Shown: positions 16,270-24,692 of the stretch, piece by piece
Position numbering within the stretch: position 1 is the stretch's first letter
Layout of the letters: every line of letters begins with the position of its first letter
Assembly (NCBI RefSeq): GCF_013450155.1
Contig: NZ_JACCKD010000004.1
Location: 186,001 to 250,000, forward strand
Direction: 5' to 3'
DNA length: 64,000 nucleotides
Source of the DNA: Haloechinothrix aidingensis
Lineage (GTDB): Bacteria; Actinomycetota; Actinomycetes; Mycobacteriales; Pseudonocardiaceae
Program-made: the position numbers and the translations under genes
Notes under the pieces: model-generated
The model's database searches: none
Told to the model about the DNA's origin: nothing
The model's input: the letters and a program-made list of their open reading frames with translations, nothing else

Positions 16270-17091
16270 TCACACCACCAGCCTGCGGTAGAAACGGCTG
16301 CGTGCGAGCAGGCCGCCGCCGAGCAGCAGTACCACGAGGAACGCGCCGTGTCCCGCCAGCGGCAACCATTCCCCGCCACCGAGCGCGGCAGCCCGGGCCA
16401 GCTCGTTGCCGTGCCACAGCGGGGATATCCACGCCAGCATCCGCGCGGGTACGGGTATGTAACTGATGGGGAAGAACGTTCCGGAGAACAGCATCACCGG
16501 CATCACCACGAACCGCAGCAGCGCGCTGAACGCGTTGCTCGGGTTGCGCACGGTCGCCGACAGCGCCATGATCGGCGCCGCGCAGGCCAGCCCCGTCAGC
16601 ACGCCGACCAGCACCACCAACAGGGCACCGGGTCCCAGCCACGCGCCGAGCGCACCGGCGACGACCCCGTACACGACCGCCGAGAGCAGCAGCCGCATCC
16701 CTACCCACATCAGCTCACCGCCGAACACCTGCCCGGGGGTGATCGGGGTGGAGATCACCGCGACGTACTGCCGCTGCCACTGGAAACCTGATGCGACCTT
16801 CCAGGTCGACTCGAACACGGCGATCATCATCGCTCCCGACACGAGCAGGGTCGGGGCGACGAAGTGCAGGTAGTCCACCCCGCCCGTGTCGGGGCCCGGC
16901 TCGACCTGGGAACCGAAACCGAGTCCCATCGCGGCGAGGAACAGCAGCGGCTGCAGCCCTGACGAGTACAGATTGGACCGCCAGTACCTGCGGTACCACA
17001 TCCACTGCCCCTCTACCCGCAGCCAGGCAGCTCGCAGCGGGTGGACCACGCGTCCAGGGGACTGCTGCGCGACGGGTGCCGGCGTGTCCAT
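16270..17091 (-). CDS. ABC-2 type exporter permease (first)
   Basis: 273 residues from ATG 17091, whose first base is adjacent to the TAG of the ATPase gene. A cytoplasmic N-terminus with WMWYRRYWRSNLYSSGLQPLLF precedes the first span. The signature MPVMLFSGTFFPISYIPVPAR lies near residue 200, and the last ~25 residues form a further helix. It is paralogous to the next gene (15430-16269), and the two share the F-S-x-T-F-x-P-x-S core. Likely DrrB-like exporter half; cargo not predictable. Confidence 0.85.
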   Translation of the reverse strand: MDTPAPVAQQSPGRVVHPLRAAWLRVEGQWMWYRRYWRSNLYSSGLQPLLFLAAMGLGFGSQVEPGPDTGGVDYLHFVAPTLLVSGAMMIAVFESTWKVASGFQWQRQYVAVISTPITPGQVFGGELMWVGMRLLLSAVVYGVVAGALGAWLGPGALLVVLVGVLTGLACAAPIMALSATVRNPSNAFSALLRFVVMPVMLFSGTFFPISYIPVPARMLAWISPLWHGNELARAAALGGGEWLPLAGHGAFLVVLLLGGGLLARSRFYRRLVV

Positions 17092-18048
17092 CTAGTCGAC
17101 CAGGGTCCTGCCGGTCAACCTGAGGAACACGTCCTCGAGCGTGCTGCGCCGGACCAGGCAGGACAGCGGCCGCACCCCGCGCGCATGCGTGGCGCTCAGG
17201 GCCGCCTCACCGTTCTCGGTGTAGAGCAGCACCCGGTCCGGCAGCACCTCGACCCGGTCGGCCAGGCCATCCACAGTGGAGGCGACGTCGCCGGACTCGC
17301 CCGGCGCGAACCGCAGCTCGAGCACCTCCCGGGAGGAGTAGCAGGCGATCAGCTCCGGCGGCGAACCCTCCGCGACGATCCGGCCGTTGTCCATGATCAC
17401 CAACCGGTCGCACAGCTGCTCTGCCTCATCCATGTAGTGCGTCGTGATGAGCAGGGTGACGCCGAGCTGTTTGAGCCGGAACAACCGGTCCCACAGCAGG
17501 TGCCTGGCCTGCGGGTCCAGGCCCGTCGTCGGTTCGTCCAGCAGCAGCAGGTCCGGGTCGTTGACCAGCGACCGGGCGATGGTCAACCGCCGCTTCATCC
17601 CCCCGGACAGCGTGTCCACCTCGTCGTCGGCACGCTCGGTGAGCTGGGCGAACTCCATCAGCTCGGTCGCCTTGGCCCGGACGTGCGCCCGGGACAGCCC
17701 GAAGTAACGGCCGTAGACCTGCAGGTTCTGCCGGATGCTGAGCTCGGTGTCGAGGTTGTCCTCCTGCGGCACCACACCCAGTCGTGCACGGATACTCGGA
17801 CCGTCGACCTGCGGGTCCATGTCGAGCACCCGCAGATCGCCGTCCGACCGGGGGGACACGCAGCCGACCATACGCATCGCGGAGGACTTGCCCGCGCCGT
17901 TCGGGCCGAGAAACCCGAACGCCTCGCCCTTGACGACCTCCACGTCGATGCCGCGCACGGCCTCGAACTCGCCGAACCGCTTGACAAGCGCCTTCGCCGA
18001 GACCAGCGGGCTCGGTTCCCGCGCGGAACGCTCCCCGACAGCAGCCAT
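17092..18048 (-). CDS. ABC exporter ATP-binding protein (DrrA-like)
   Basis: 318 residues from ATG 18048 behind GGTGGAGG. The full ATPase set is present: Walker A GPNGAGKSS near residue 48, Q-loop VVPQEDNLD, signature LSGGMKRRL, Walker B LLLLDEPTTGLD and switch His in ITTHYMDEAE. The C-terminal tail ends STLEDVFLRLTGRTL, the form found in DrrA/NodI-type exporters with ABC-2 permeases. It opens a compact three-gene operon with no regulator attached. Daunorubicin-type efflux, lipid or polysaccharide export are all possible. Confidence 0.88.
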   Translation of the reverse strand: MAAVGERSAREPSPLVSAKALVKRFGEFEAVRGIDVEVVKGEAFGFLGPNGAGKSSAMRMVGCVSPRSDGDLRVLDMDPQVDGPSIRARLGVVPQEDNLDTELSIRQNLQVYGRYFGLSRAHVRAKATELMEFAQLTERADDEVDTLSGGMKRRLTIARSLVNDPDLLLLDEPTTGLDPQARHLLWDRLFRLKQLGVTLLITTHYMDEAEQLCDRLVIMDNGRIVAEGSPPELIACYSSREVLELRFAPGESGDVASTVDGLADRVEVLPDRVLLYTENGEAALSATHARGVRPLSCLVRRSTLEDVFLRLTGRTLVD

Positions 18049-18151
18049 GCCTCCACCTTGCACCTTCGAGTTCAGTGGAGGTCAAGGAACGTCACGTTCG
18101 CGCACCTCCACGCGTGGAGACCCTAGCCCCGGGGACCGACTGCGCGCTCCC

Positions 18152-18562
18152 TCAGTAGTCCGGGAACCACAGCTTGATCTCGCGCTCGGCCGACTCGACC
18201 GAGTCGGAGCCGTGCACGAGGTTGTACTGCACCTCGAGGCCGTAGTCGCCGCGCAGCGTGCCGGGGGCGGCCTTGTCCACCGGATCGGTGCCGCCCGCGA
18301 TCTGGCGGAACGCAGCCACGGCGCGCGGCCCCTCGACGATCGCGGCCACAACCGGGCCGGAGGTGATGAACTCGAGCAGGTCCTCGTAGAAGGGCTTGCC
18401 CTGATGTTCGGCGTAGTGCTCCTCGGCAACCGACCGGGAGACCGACCGCAGTTCCAGCGCGGCCAGGCTCAGGCCCTTCTTCTCGATACGCGAGATGACT
18501 TCTCCAACAAGGCCCTTACCGACGCCGTCGGGCTTGACCAGCACAAGCGTGCGCTCGTTCAC
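18152..18562 (-). CDS. ndk: nucleoside diphosphate kinase
   Basis: 136 residues from GTG 18562 with AAGGAA upstream. Ndk balances nucleoside triphosphates by a phospho-histidine ping-pong. The N-terminus [20 protein letters not shown], the [14 protein letters not shown] segment and the active-site motif [12 protein letters not shown] (His near residue 117) are all standard, and the length is normal. In M. tuberculosis ndkA lies between rne and the DUF4233/folC/valS genes. Here the glnX-pknG operon separates it from them. Confidence 0.96.
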   Translation of the reverse strand: MNERTLVLVKPDGVGKGLVGEVISRIEKKGLSLAALELRSVSRSVAEEHYAEHQGKPFYEDLLEFITSGPVVAAIVEGPRAVAAFRQIAGGTDPVDKAAPGTLRGDYGLEVQYNLVHGSDSVESAEREIKLWFPDY

Positions 18563-18690
18563 GATAGTTCGTTCCTTTTCGTTCCCGTCGGATGTTCCCC
18601 CGCAGCTTACGACGCGGGTACCCGGCTCCATGCCGAGAGGGTCGGGTTACCGCCGGTCCCGATGCCGCCGCGGACGGCGTGCGCGTCACG

Positions 18691-19968
18691 TCAGGACCGT
18701 CCGTGCCTGCGAGTCGTCACCACCGAGCGGGTGTCCAGCGTCATGTGGTCGAGCTCGTCGACAGTGTCCTTCAGGCGTACCCGGCCGGTTTCCGCTTCCT
18801 CGACGTCCACCACCTTGGACAGCAGCTTCATCGTCTCGGCGTGCTCGGACTGCGCCGCGAGCGCGACCGCCCGGCCCAGCTTGTGCGTGGCAGTGTCCAG
18901 GTCACCGGACCGGCGGGCGTCCAGCCCGTGCTGGATGGCCGTCGCCAGCTCGACCTGCCCCGTGTAGTGGGCCACCTGCGGATCGAGGGCACCGTAGTAG
19001 GCGGGGTCATCGGTCCATGTGGCGAGGACCTTGCCGCGGCCGAGTACCTCACCTGCCGCGTCGACGACGCTGACCCGGCACGCGAGCATGGTGTCGCCGA
19101 CCCCGGCCGAGGGTACGGCGATACGCACCTGGAAGGCCCTGGTCTCGAACTCCCACGCGCCTGTCGCGTAGTCGCAGGCCTGAGCCTGGGCGTTCTCCTG
19201 ATGCGCGGTCAGGTCGAGCACGGCAGGGTCGACCTGCCGGACGGCGGTGACGGCCGCTTCCTTCGGGGTCCACAGACGTAGCGTGACGTCGGGGACGGAC
19301 TTGCGCATCGCCCGCTCGATCATCGCGGCGAAGTCGGTGACCAGCTCGTCGGGCTCGGCCACGATGTCGACCGTGCCCAGCAACGCCTCCGATATCTGGC
19401 GAAGCTCGCTGACCAGCCAGTCCGTGCCGACACCGCGGCAGTCGCAGCGGAACGTGTCCTGCAGCTCCGTCAACGCCGCGGAGACAGCCTCGGGCTGTTC
19501 CGAGGTGTTGCGTCCGTCCGTGAGCAGGATGGCGTGCCGCAGCTCGTACCGGCTGCCGGCGAACAGCGCTCCCGCCGCGCGCAGCCACCTGCTCATCGCG
19601 GTTCCGCCGCCGGCACTGATCTCGTCCACGGCGCGCTTGGCCTCGTACCTCGTGGCCTCGCCTGCCACCGCGAGCTCCGAGGATTCCGGATAGATCATGG
19701 TCGCCTCGTGCGTTCCGGCGACGATGGCGAAGCCCGCCCCGTCACGCAGGCTGTCGATCGCGGCGTGCGCGGCGCGCTTGGCGGCGGCCAGCTTGCTCGG
19801 CCGGTACATCGAGGCAGAGCAGTCGAGCAGGATCACCACCGCGACCGACGGCCGCAGCTCCTGCGCGGGCGGGTGCGCGGTGACCGTCACGATCGCGTCG
19901 ACCGTGTCCGCTCCCCGTGGCAGGTACCGGTTCTGCGCGACCTCGACATCGAAGTGTGGCTGCTCCAT
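18691..19968 (-). CDS. von Willebrand factor A domain protein of the PknG operon
   Basis: 425 residues from ATG 19968, coupled to the PP2C stop by ATGA. The VWA domain covers about residues 40-215 with an intact metal site: VVILLDCSASMYRPSK (DxSxS), Thr in GGGTAMSRW and Asp in LLTDGRN. A beta-rich segment (about 220-330) and a helical C-terminal part with a TPR-like look follow. VWA proteins bind partner proteins through a metal ion. Position after the kinase and phosphatase suggests a scaffold or substrate of that pair (inference). There is no signal peptide, so it is probably cytoplasmic. Confidence 0.82.
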   Translation of the reverse strand: MEQPHFDVEVAQNRYLPRGADTVDAIVTVTAHPPAQELRPSVAVVILLDCSASMYRPSKLAAAKRAAHAAIDSLRDGAGFAIVAGTHEATMIYPESSELAVAGEATRYEAKRAVDEISAGGGTAMSRWLRAAGALFAGSRYELRHAILLTDGRNTSEQPEAVSAALTELQDTFRCDCRGVGTDWLVSELRQISEALLGTVDIVAEPDELVTDFAAMIERAMRKSVPDVTLRLWTPKEAAVTAVRQVDPAVLDLTAHQENAQAQACDYATGAWEFETRAFQVRIAVPSAGVGDTMLACRVSVVDAAGEVLGRGKVLATWTDDPAYYGALDPQVAHYTGQVELATAIQHGLDARRSGDLDTATHKLGRAVALAAQSEHAETMKLLSKVVDVEEAETGRVRLKDTVDELDHMTLDTRSVVTTRRHGRS

Positions 19969-21371
19969 CACGGCCACCTTCTCCCCGCTGGGAAGGGCAC
20001 GGCAATCACGGCGACGTTGTCGCGCCCGCCCTCGGACAGCGCATGCCGCACCAGACCGGACGCCGCATCTGCCGCACTGGCGTGCGTCAGGACCTCGGCC
20101 GCGAGCGTGCCCGGGTCGTCCAGGTACCCCCACAACCCGTCGGTGCACAACACGAGCACGCCGGCACGGTCCGGGCGGACCGTGCTGACCTGCGGGTCCG
20201 TACCGTCGGAGTCGGCACCGAGCCACCTGGTCAGGGTGTGCGCGGCCCGCATGCCATCGGCGAGGTAGGTGTTGCGCACCGTATGGTCGATGGTCAGGCA
20301 GGTGACCCCCTCGCCGGGAGCACCGTGCGCGCCGGGAGCATCAGCCCGCGCACCAGGGGCCACCCAGTACGCCCGGCTGTCGCCCAGCCACGCCACCGTG
20401 ACCTCGGCCGCGGTCACCACGGCGGAGACGTACGTCGTCGCGGGCGTGTCCTCCTCGGCGAGCCGGGGGTCGGCGAGGGCGTTGACCGCGTCACCGGCCG
20501 CCGCCATCGCCATGGTGCTTGCCTTGCGCGCGTCCAGCCCGTCGGCCAGACAACCGAGCAGCTCGGCCGCCCCGGCATCCGCGGCGTCCTGCGCCGCCTG
20601 ACCGGCTTTCGCGCCGGAACCGACCCCGTCGCAGACGACCGCGGCGACGTACTCCGGCTGCGCGACGTCTCCGGTGAAACCGAACGCCATGGCGTCGGCG
20701 TTGGACTCGCGCACCCGCCCCCTGTCGCTGACCCCGGCCACGACGCCGAGGTCATCGGCCATCCGGTCCCTGCCGGTCGGCCGGCGAAGGCCGCACCTCA
20801 GGCAGTACCCGTCCTCGTCCAGGTCACGGTACTCGCAGTGCACGCAGCCATCCCGGCCGTCCCGCACGGAACCGCCGACCGGCGTCACGGTGAAGCGGGA
20901 CCGGGCGTCCGAGGACCGCACGGGCGCCTCGTCCAGTGCGGCCTCTCCGGGCCAGACCGGGTCCGCCTGCGGCGCGGGCTCGTCCACCGGCCAGGCAGGC
21001 TCGGCCGTCGCGGTGGGCGCAGCGGGCGCGACGGGCCCGCCCGGCACAGCCCTCGTGGGCGACTCGCCGACGGGCCAGACCGGGATGGCCCTCGTCGGGG
21101 GGTCCGCGATCGGCCACGCCGGATCGGCCCTCGTCGGAAGGTCGGCGACGGGCCACTGCGTCAGAGCCCTCGTCATGGGCTCCGCCGCGAAGGATTCCAC
21201 CCGCGGTCCGGTACCCGGCTGCTCGCTCGGCCCGGCCGCGGTCTCCGCGGGCGCCTCGGCCGGTGCCACAGCGCCCGCGGTGGACTCGCCGATCCGGCCC
21301 CCACAGGCCTCACAGAACACGTCATCGAGCCATGCCAGCTCGCCGCAGGAAGGGCACCGTGTCGTCGTCAC
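19968..21371 (-). CDS. PP2C-type protein phosphatase with zinc ribbons
   Basis: About 467 residues. GTG 21371 overlaps the pknG stop as GTGA, fitting the habit of this operon; ATG 21383 is the alternative. A CxxC zinc ribbon opens the protein (CPSCG and CEACG), a Pro/Trp-rich tandem repeat follows (about residues 65-115), and a second ribbon (CVHCEY and CLRCG) lies near residue 190. The phosphatase domain fills the rest with all metal-binding acids: SDRGRVRESNADA, VCDGVGSG, GDSRAYW, CTDGLWGYL and GGRDNVAVI. PP2C enzymes remove phosphate from Ser/Thr, so it is the natural antagonist of the PknG kinase encoded next to it. It is cytoplasmic, without membrane helices. Confidence 0.88.
   Translation of the reverse strand: MTTTRCPSCGELAWLDDVFCEACGGRIGESTAGAVAPAEAPAETAAGPSEQPGTGPRVESFAAEPMTRALTQWPVADLPTRADPAWPIADPPTRAIPVWPVGESPTRAVPGGPVAPAAPTATAEPAWPVDEPAPQADPVWPGEAALDEAPVRSSDARSRFTVTPVGGSVRDGRDGCVHCEYRDLDEDGYCLRCGLRRPTGRDRMADDLGVVAGVSDRGRVRESNADAMAFGFTGDVAQPEYVAAVVCDGVGSGAKAGQAAQDAADAGAAELLGCLADGLDARKASTMAMAAAGDAVNALADPRLAEEDTPATTYVSAVVTAAEVTVAWLGDSRAYWVAPGARADAPGAHGAPGEGVTCLTIDHTVRNTYLADGMRAAHTLTRWLGADSDGTDPQVSTVRPDRAGVLVLCTDGLWGYLDDPGTLAAEVLTHASAADAASGLVRHALSEGGRDNVAVIAVPFPAGRRWP
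21036..21182 (-). repeat. 13-residue tandem repeat in the PP2C linker
   Basis: Three clear units (WPVADLPTRADPA, WPIADPPTRAIPV, WPVGESPTRAVPG) and a degenerate fourth upstream (EPMTRALTQ) form the linker between the first and second zinc ribbons. Each has Trp-Pro and a Pro-Thr-Arg. The regular threonines are possible phosphorylation sites, which is speculative. Confidence 0.75.
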
Positions 21372-23560
21372 AGCTGAGTCCATGGACGTACCTGGTTGGC
21401 CCGATCGACAAGCGCGTAGCGTTCGGTCAGGCTACTCGCGTGCCGAGCGAGGACGCGGTAACGGTACTCGAGAGCGAACCGCAGCGGCTCCTCCGTCAGT
21501 GCGCACCCCAGCACCTCGCCCGCCTGCCCGTCGTCCCCGGAGAACGACCACTCCAGCGCGGCCTCCAGCAACTCGACCTCCAACTGCACCTGCCCGGCCT
21601 CGTCCATGTCGAGGTCCGCTATCCGCTCACCGGCACCCGACAGATCCTCGGCGGTCAGCGACTCGGGTTCGGCTCCCACCGTGCCCACCCGCACGGCCGC
21701 GACCTGGGCGGAGAGGTGGTGTGCCGACGTCGGGGGAACCGAGCCGAGCACGGCAGCCGCCTCGGCCCGTTCACCGCCGCGCAGCAACACCCGGGCCAGC
21801 CCGAAGGCCGCGCTGACGAACGACCGGTCGGTCCGCCATACGATGCGGTAGTAGTGCTCGGCGTCGACGAGATCGTCGAGGAGCTCGGCGCACACGGCCA
21901 ACCCCAGCTTGGGCGCCAGCTCCCCGGGCAGCATGCCCAGCACCGAGTCGAACTCGCCGCGCGCCCGCACCGGGTCGGCGACCGCCAGCGCGGCCAGCGC
22001 GACGGCCCAGCGCGCACGCCAGGTCCCGTCCGCGTCCGCCGCGTCGGCCTCGTTGCGGACCTCCTGGCGATCGCCGAGCTCGATCAACGCACGAATCCTG
22101 CGTAGCCGCACCTCGGTCGTGACGGGCACGTCGCGCAGCGACGCAAGCAGCTCCGTCGGAGACGCCGCCGCGAGAGTGGTCAACAGGTCCGCGGCGGGGT
22201 CGGCCGTGTCCACCCGAGGCACCGGCAGCTCGTGAGCGACCTCGTCCAACCCGACCGGCCGCAGGGCCGCCTCGGCCGACCCGGCGGTGGCGAACCCGTG
22301 CAGTTCCGGCCCGAAGTGCGTGGAAGCGGCCTGCCGGGGCTGCCCGTCGGAGGCCGCCATGACCTCCCGGAGTACGCCGGTGAGCTGCTCGGCCATCTCG
22401 GGTGCCGAGCCGAACCGGCGCGCCGGGTCCGGATGGCAGGCCCGCAGCAGCGCCCGGCGGAACGACTCGTGCTCGGCCAGCAGCGGGGCCTCGGACGGGG
22501 GTGGAAGCCGCGTGGCATAGCTGCCTGTGAAGTCGAACGGGATGGTGAGCACGGCCAACGTCCGCCCCATGGCATACAGGTCCGAGGCCACCGACGGCCC
22601 CTGCTCGGTGACCTCGGGCGCCTGGTACCCGACGGTGCCGTAGACAGCGGCCGAGACGTCGTCGGCGTGCCGCACCGCCCCCAGGTCGATCAGTTTGAGC
22701 AGCTCCTGGGTCTGCACCATGTTGTCCGGTTTGACGTCGCAGTACAGCAGGCCCTCGTCGTGCAGGTAACCGATGGGGCGCAGCGCCTCGATGGTGTAGG
22801 CGAGCGCCTGCTCGATCGGCAGGCTCGCCTGCCTGTCGCCCTCCCGTCGCCGCTGTTTCACCAGGTCCTTCAGCGACTGCCCGCCCACGTACTCCATCAC
22901 GATGTAGCCGGTGCTGCCACCGTCGGACTCGCTGTGCTGGACGAAATTGTGGATCTTGACGATGTTCGGGTGCTCGACCTTGGCCAGGAAGTGCCGCTCG
23001 GCGATCACTGCCGCCGTGGCGTCGGCATCGGCGCTGTCGATCAAGCCCTTGAGCACCACCCACCGATCCGACACGGCGCGGTCGCGGGCGAGATACACCC
23101 AACCCAGCCCGCCGTGGGCCAGGCAGCCCAGAACCTCGTACTGGTCGTGCACCACGTCCCCCGGCCCCATGGCCGGTGTGAACCGGTAGCGCTGGCCGCA
23201 CTGCGGGCAGAAACCGTCGGAGCGTGCGGGGCGTCCCGTGCGGGAGCGACCCACCTCACTGCCGCACCGCGCGCAGAAGCGCTGGTTCTCGGGAACTCGC
23301 GGGTCGGTGATGACGACTTCCGCGGGATCCCGGTACGGCACCGGCGGCACGTCAACCAGACCGGCACCGAGCATTCCCCGGCCGGATGTGCCCGGACGCG
23401 AGGGCGCCGAGCCGGTCGTGACCGACGGACGCGACCACGTCGTCACGCTGTCCGTGCGGGTGGAGGGGCGACTTCCGTCCTCGGCCTGCAGCCCACACGA
23501 CTCGCAGAAGCCGTCCTCGTCGATCACTCCCGCGCAGCCGACGCGCGGGCACCAAGTCAT
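21368..23560 (-). CDS. pknG: serine/threonine protein kinase PknG
   Basis: 730 residues from ATG 23560, matching M. tuberculosis PknG (750) in domain order. It has a Thr-rich N-terminal tail, the rubredoxin-like metal site CARCG...CPQCG near residues 96-125, a kinase domain (about 140-400) and a C-terminal TPR region. Kinase residues include HGGLGWVYLA, Lys in VVLKGL, the PknG-type non-RD catalytic loop YCDVKPDN and DLGAV in place of DFG. An extra CxxC ribbon (CPRVGCAG...CESCG) lies at the start. PknG is soluble. It phosphorylates GarA to control glutamate and TCA metabolism in response to amino acids sensed by GlnH/GlnX. GarA is not in this window. Confidence 0.93.
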   Translation of the reverse strand: MTWCPRVGCAGVIDEDGFCESCGLQAEDGSRPSTRTDSVTTWSRPSVTTGSAPSRPGTSGRGMLGAGLVDVPPVPYRDPAEVVITDPRVPENQRFCARCGSEVGRSRTGRPARSDGFCPQCGQRYRFTPAMGPGDVVHDQYEVLGCLAHGGLGWVYLARDRAVSDRWVVLKGLIDSADADATAAVIAERHFLAKVEHPNIVKIHNFVQHSESDGGSTGYIVMEYVGGQSLKDLVKQRRREGDRQASLPIEQALAYTIEALRPIGYLHDEGLLYCDVKPDNMVQTQELLKLIDLGAVRHADDVSAAVYGTVGYQAPEVTEQGPSVASDLYAMGRTLAVLTIPFDFTGSYATRLPPPSEAPLLAEHESFRRALLRACHPDPARRFGSAPEMAEQLTGVLREVMAASDGQPRQAASTHFGPELHGFATAGSAEAALRPVGLDEVAHELPVPRVDTADPAADLLTTLAAASPTELLASLRDVPVTTEVRLRRIRALIELGDRQEVRNEADAADADGTWRARWAVALAALAVADPVRARGEFDSVLGMLPGELAPKLGLAVCAELLDDLVDAEHYYRIVWRTDRSFVSAAFGLARVLLRGGERAEAAAVLGSVPPTSAHHLSAQVAAVRVGTVGAEPESLTAEDLSGAGERIADLDMDEAGQVQLEVELLEAALEWSFSGDDGQAGEVLGCALTEEPLRFALEYRYRVLARHASSLTERYALVDRANQVRPWTQL

Positions 23561-23720
23561 GCCGCTCTCCCCTCTTCGCTACATCCACATCGCGGGCACA
23601 CATCGGGCGAATCTCAAGTCTAGGTGCGAAACGACTCCTTCCCCACGTACTTCGCTCGTCCGGCAACGGGGTCGACCGGGCCGGCGGGACAGGGACCATC
23701 GAGACACCGGATTCCCCTCC

Positions 23721-24692
23721 CTACCGGTACGTCGGTTCCGGCGGCTCGGCCGGGCCGAGGGCCGGTTCCAGCCAGGTGGCGTACAGCTGGGACCATCGCT
23801 GCTCGCGGAGCTCCTCGAGGAAGGCGTTGACGTAGCGCACCATGTCCTCGTTGCCCTTGGGTATCCCGATGCCGTACGGCTCGCTGCTGATCGGCTCCCC
23901 GACGATCTCGGTGGTCGGGTCCTGCTCGGCCATCCCGGCGAGGATCGTGTCGTCCGTGGAGATCGCCTCGACCTGACCCTGCTGCAGCAGCACCAGGCAG
24001 TCCGAGATGCTGTCCACCTCCACCAGCTCCGGCCTCGGGTCGGCGGCGTCGACGTTCACCGACGAGGTCGACCCGCGCGGGGCGCAGACCGGCTCACCCC
24101 CGAGATCGGCGAGCGAGGAGTAGTCGGAGTCCTCGCGAACCAGCACTCGCTGCCCGGCGACGTAGTACACGCTGGAGAAATCGATGTGCTCGCGCCGCTC
24201 GCAGTTCATCGTCATCATGAAGACCACGACGTCCACCGCGCCCTCGGTGAGGGCGGGGATACGGTCCGCGACGGACACGGCCGTGAACTGCACTTTGTCC
24301 GGGTCACCCAGCAACGCGTCCGCCAGCTCACGCGCGATGTCGATATCGAAACCCTCCAGCTCGCCCGTGGTGGGGTCACGGAACCCGAACAGGTGAGTAT
24401 TCTGGTCGACCCCGACGATCAGCCTGTCCCGCTCGATGATCTCGTCCATCGTGGAGCCGTCCGGCACGTCGGTGCCGCCCGGCGGCAGGCTCGCCGCGGG
24501 GTCGCCGCAGTCCTGTTCCGCACCCTCCTCGGGCACATCGTCCTCATCGGGCAGCTGCTCGGTCACCCCGGCGTTGGCGGGCATGGGACGCTGCGCCGGT
24601 TCGACGGGTACCAGCGTCCGGGGTTGACCCACCGGGCCACACGCCGCCACCAGCAGCCCGAGTACGGCGATCAGGACCGTTGGACGTCTCAT
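23721..24692 (-). CDS. glnH: GlnH-type amino-acid-binding lipoprotein
   Basis: 323 residues from ATG 24692, overlapping the glnX stop as ATGA. The lipobox is clear: LLVAACGPV at residues 14-22, so it is a lipoprotein on the outer face of the membrane. A Pro/Glu-rich linker precedes the periplasmic-binding-protein domain (from about residue 85: LIVGVDQNTHLFGFRDP, LEGFDIDIARELADAL). No permease or ATPase gene adjoins it. In mycobacteria GlnH binds aspartate and glutamate and signals through GlnX to PknG, and the order glnX-glnH-pknG here is the same. A transport role is less likely. Confidence 0.88.
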   Translation of the reverse strand: MRRPTVLIAVLGLLVAACGPVGQPRTLVPVEPAQRPMPANAGVTEQLPDEDDVPEEGAEQDCGDPAASLPPGGTDVPDGSTMDEIIERDRLIVGVDQNTHLFGFRDPTTGELEGFDIDIARELADALLGDPDKVQFTAVSVADRIPALTEGAVDVVVFMMTMNCERREHIDFSSVYYVAGQRVLVREDSDYSSLADLGGEPVCAPRGSTSSVNVDAADPRPELVEVDSISDCLVLLQQGQVEAISTDDTILAGMAEQDPTTEIVGEPISSEPYGIGIPKGNEDMVRYVNAFLEELREQRWSQLYATWLEPALGPAEPPEPTYR

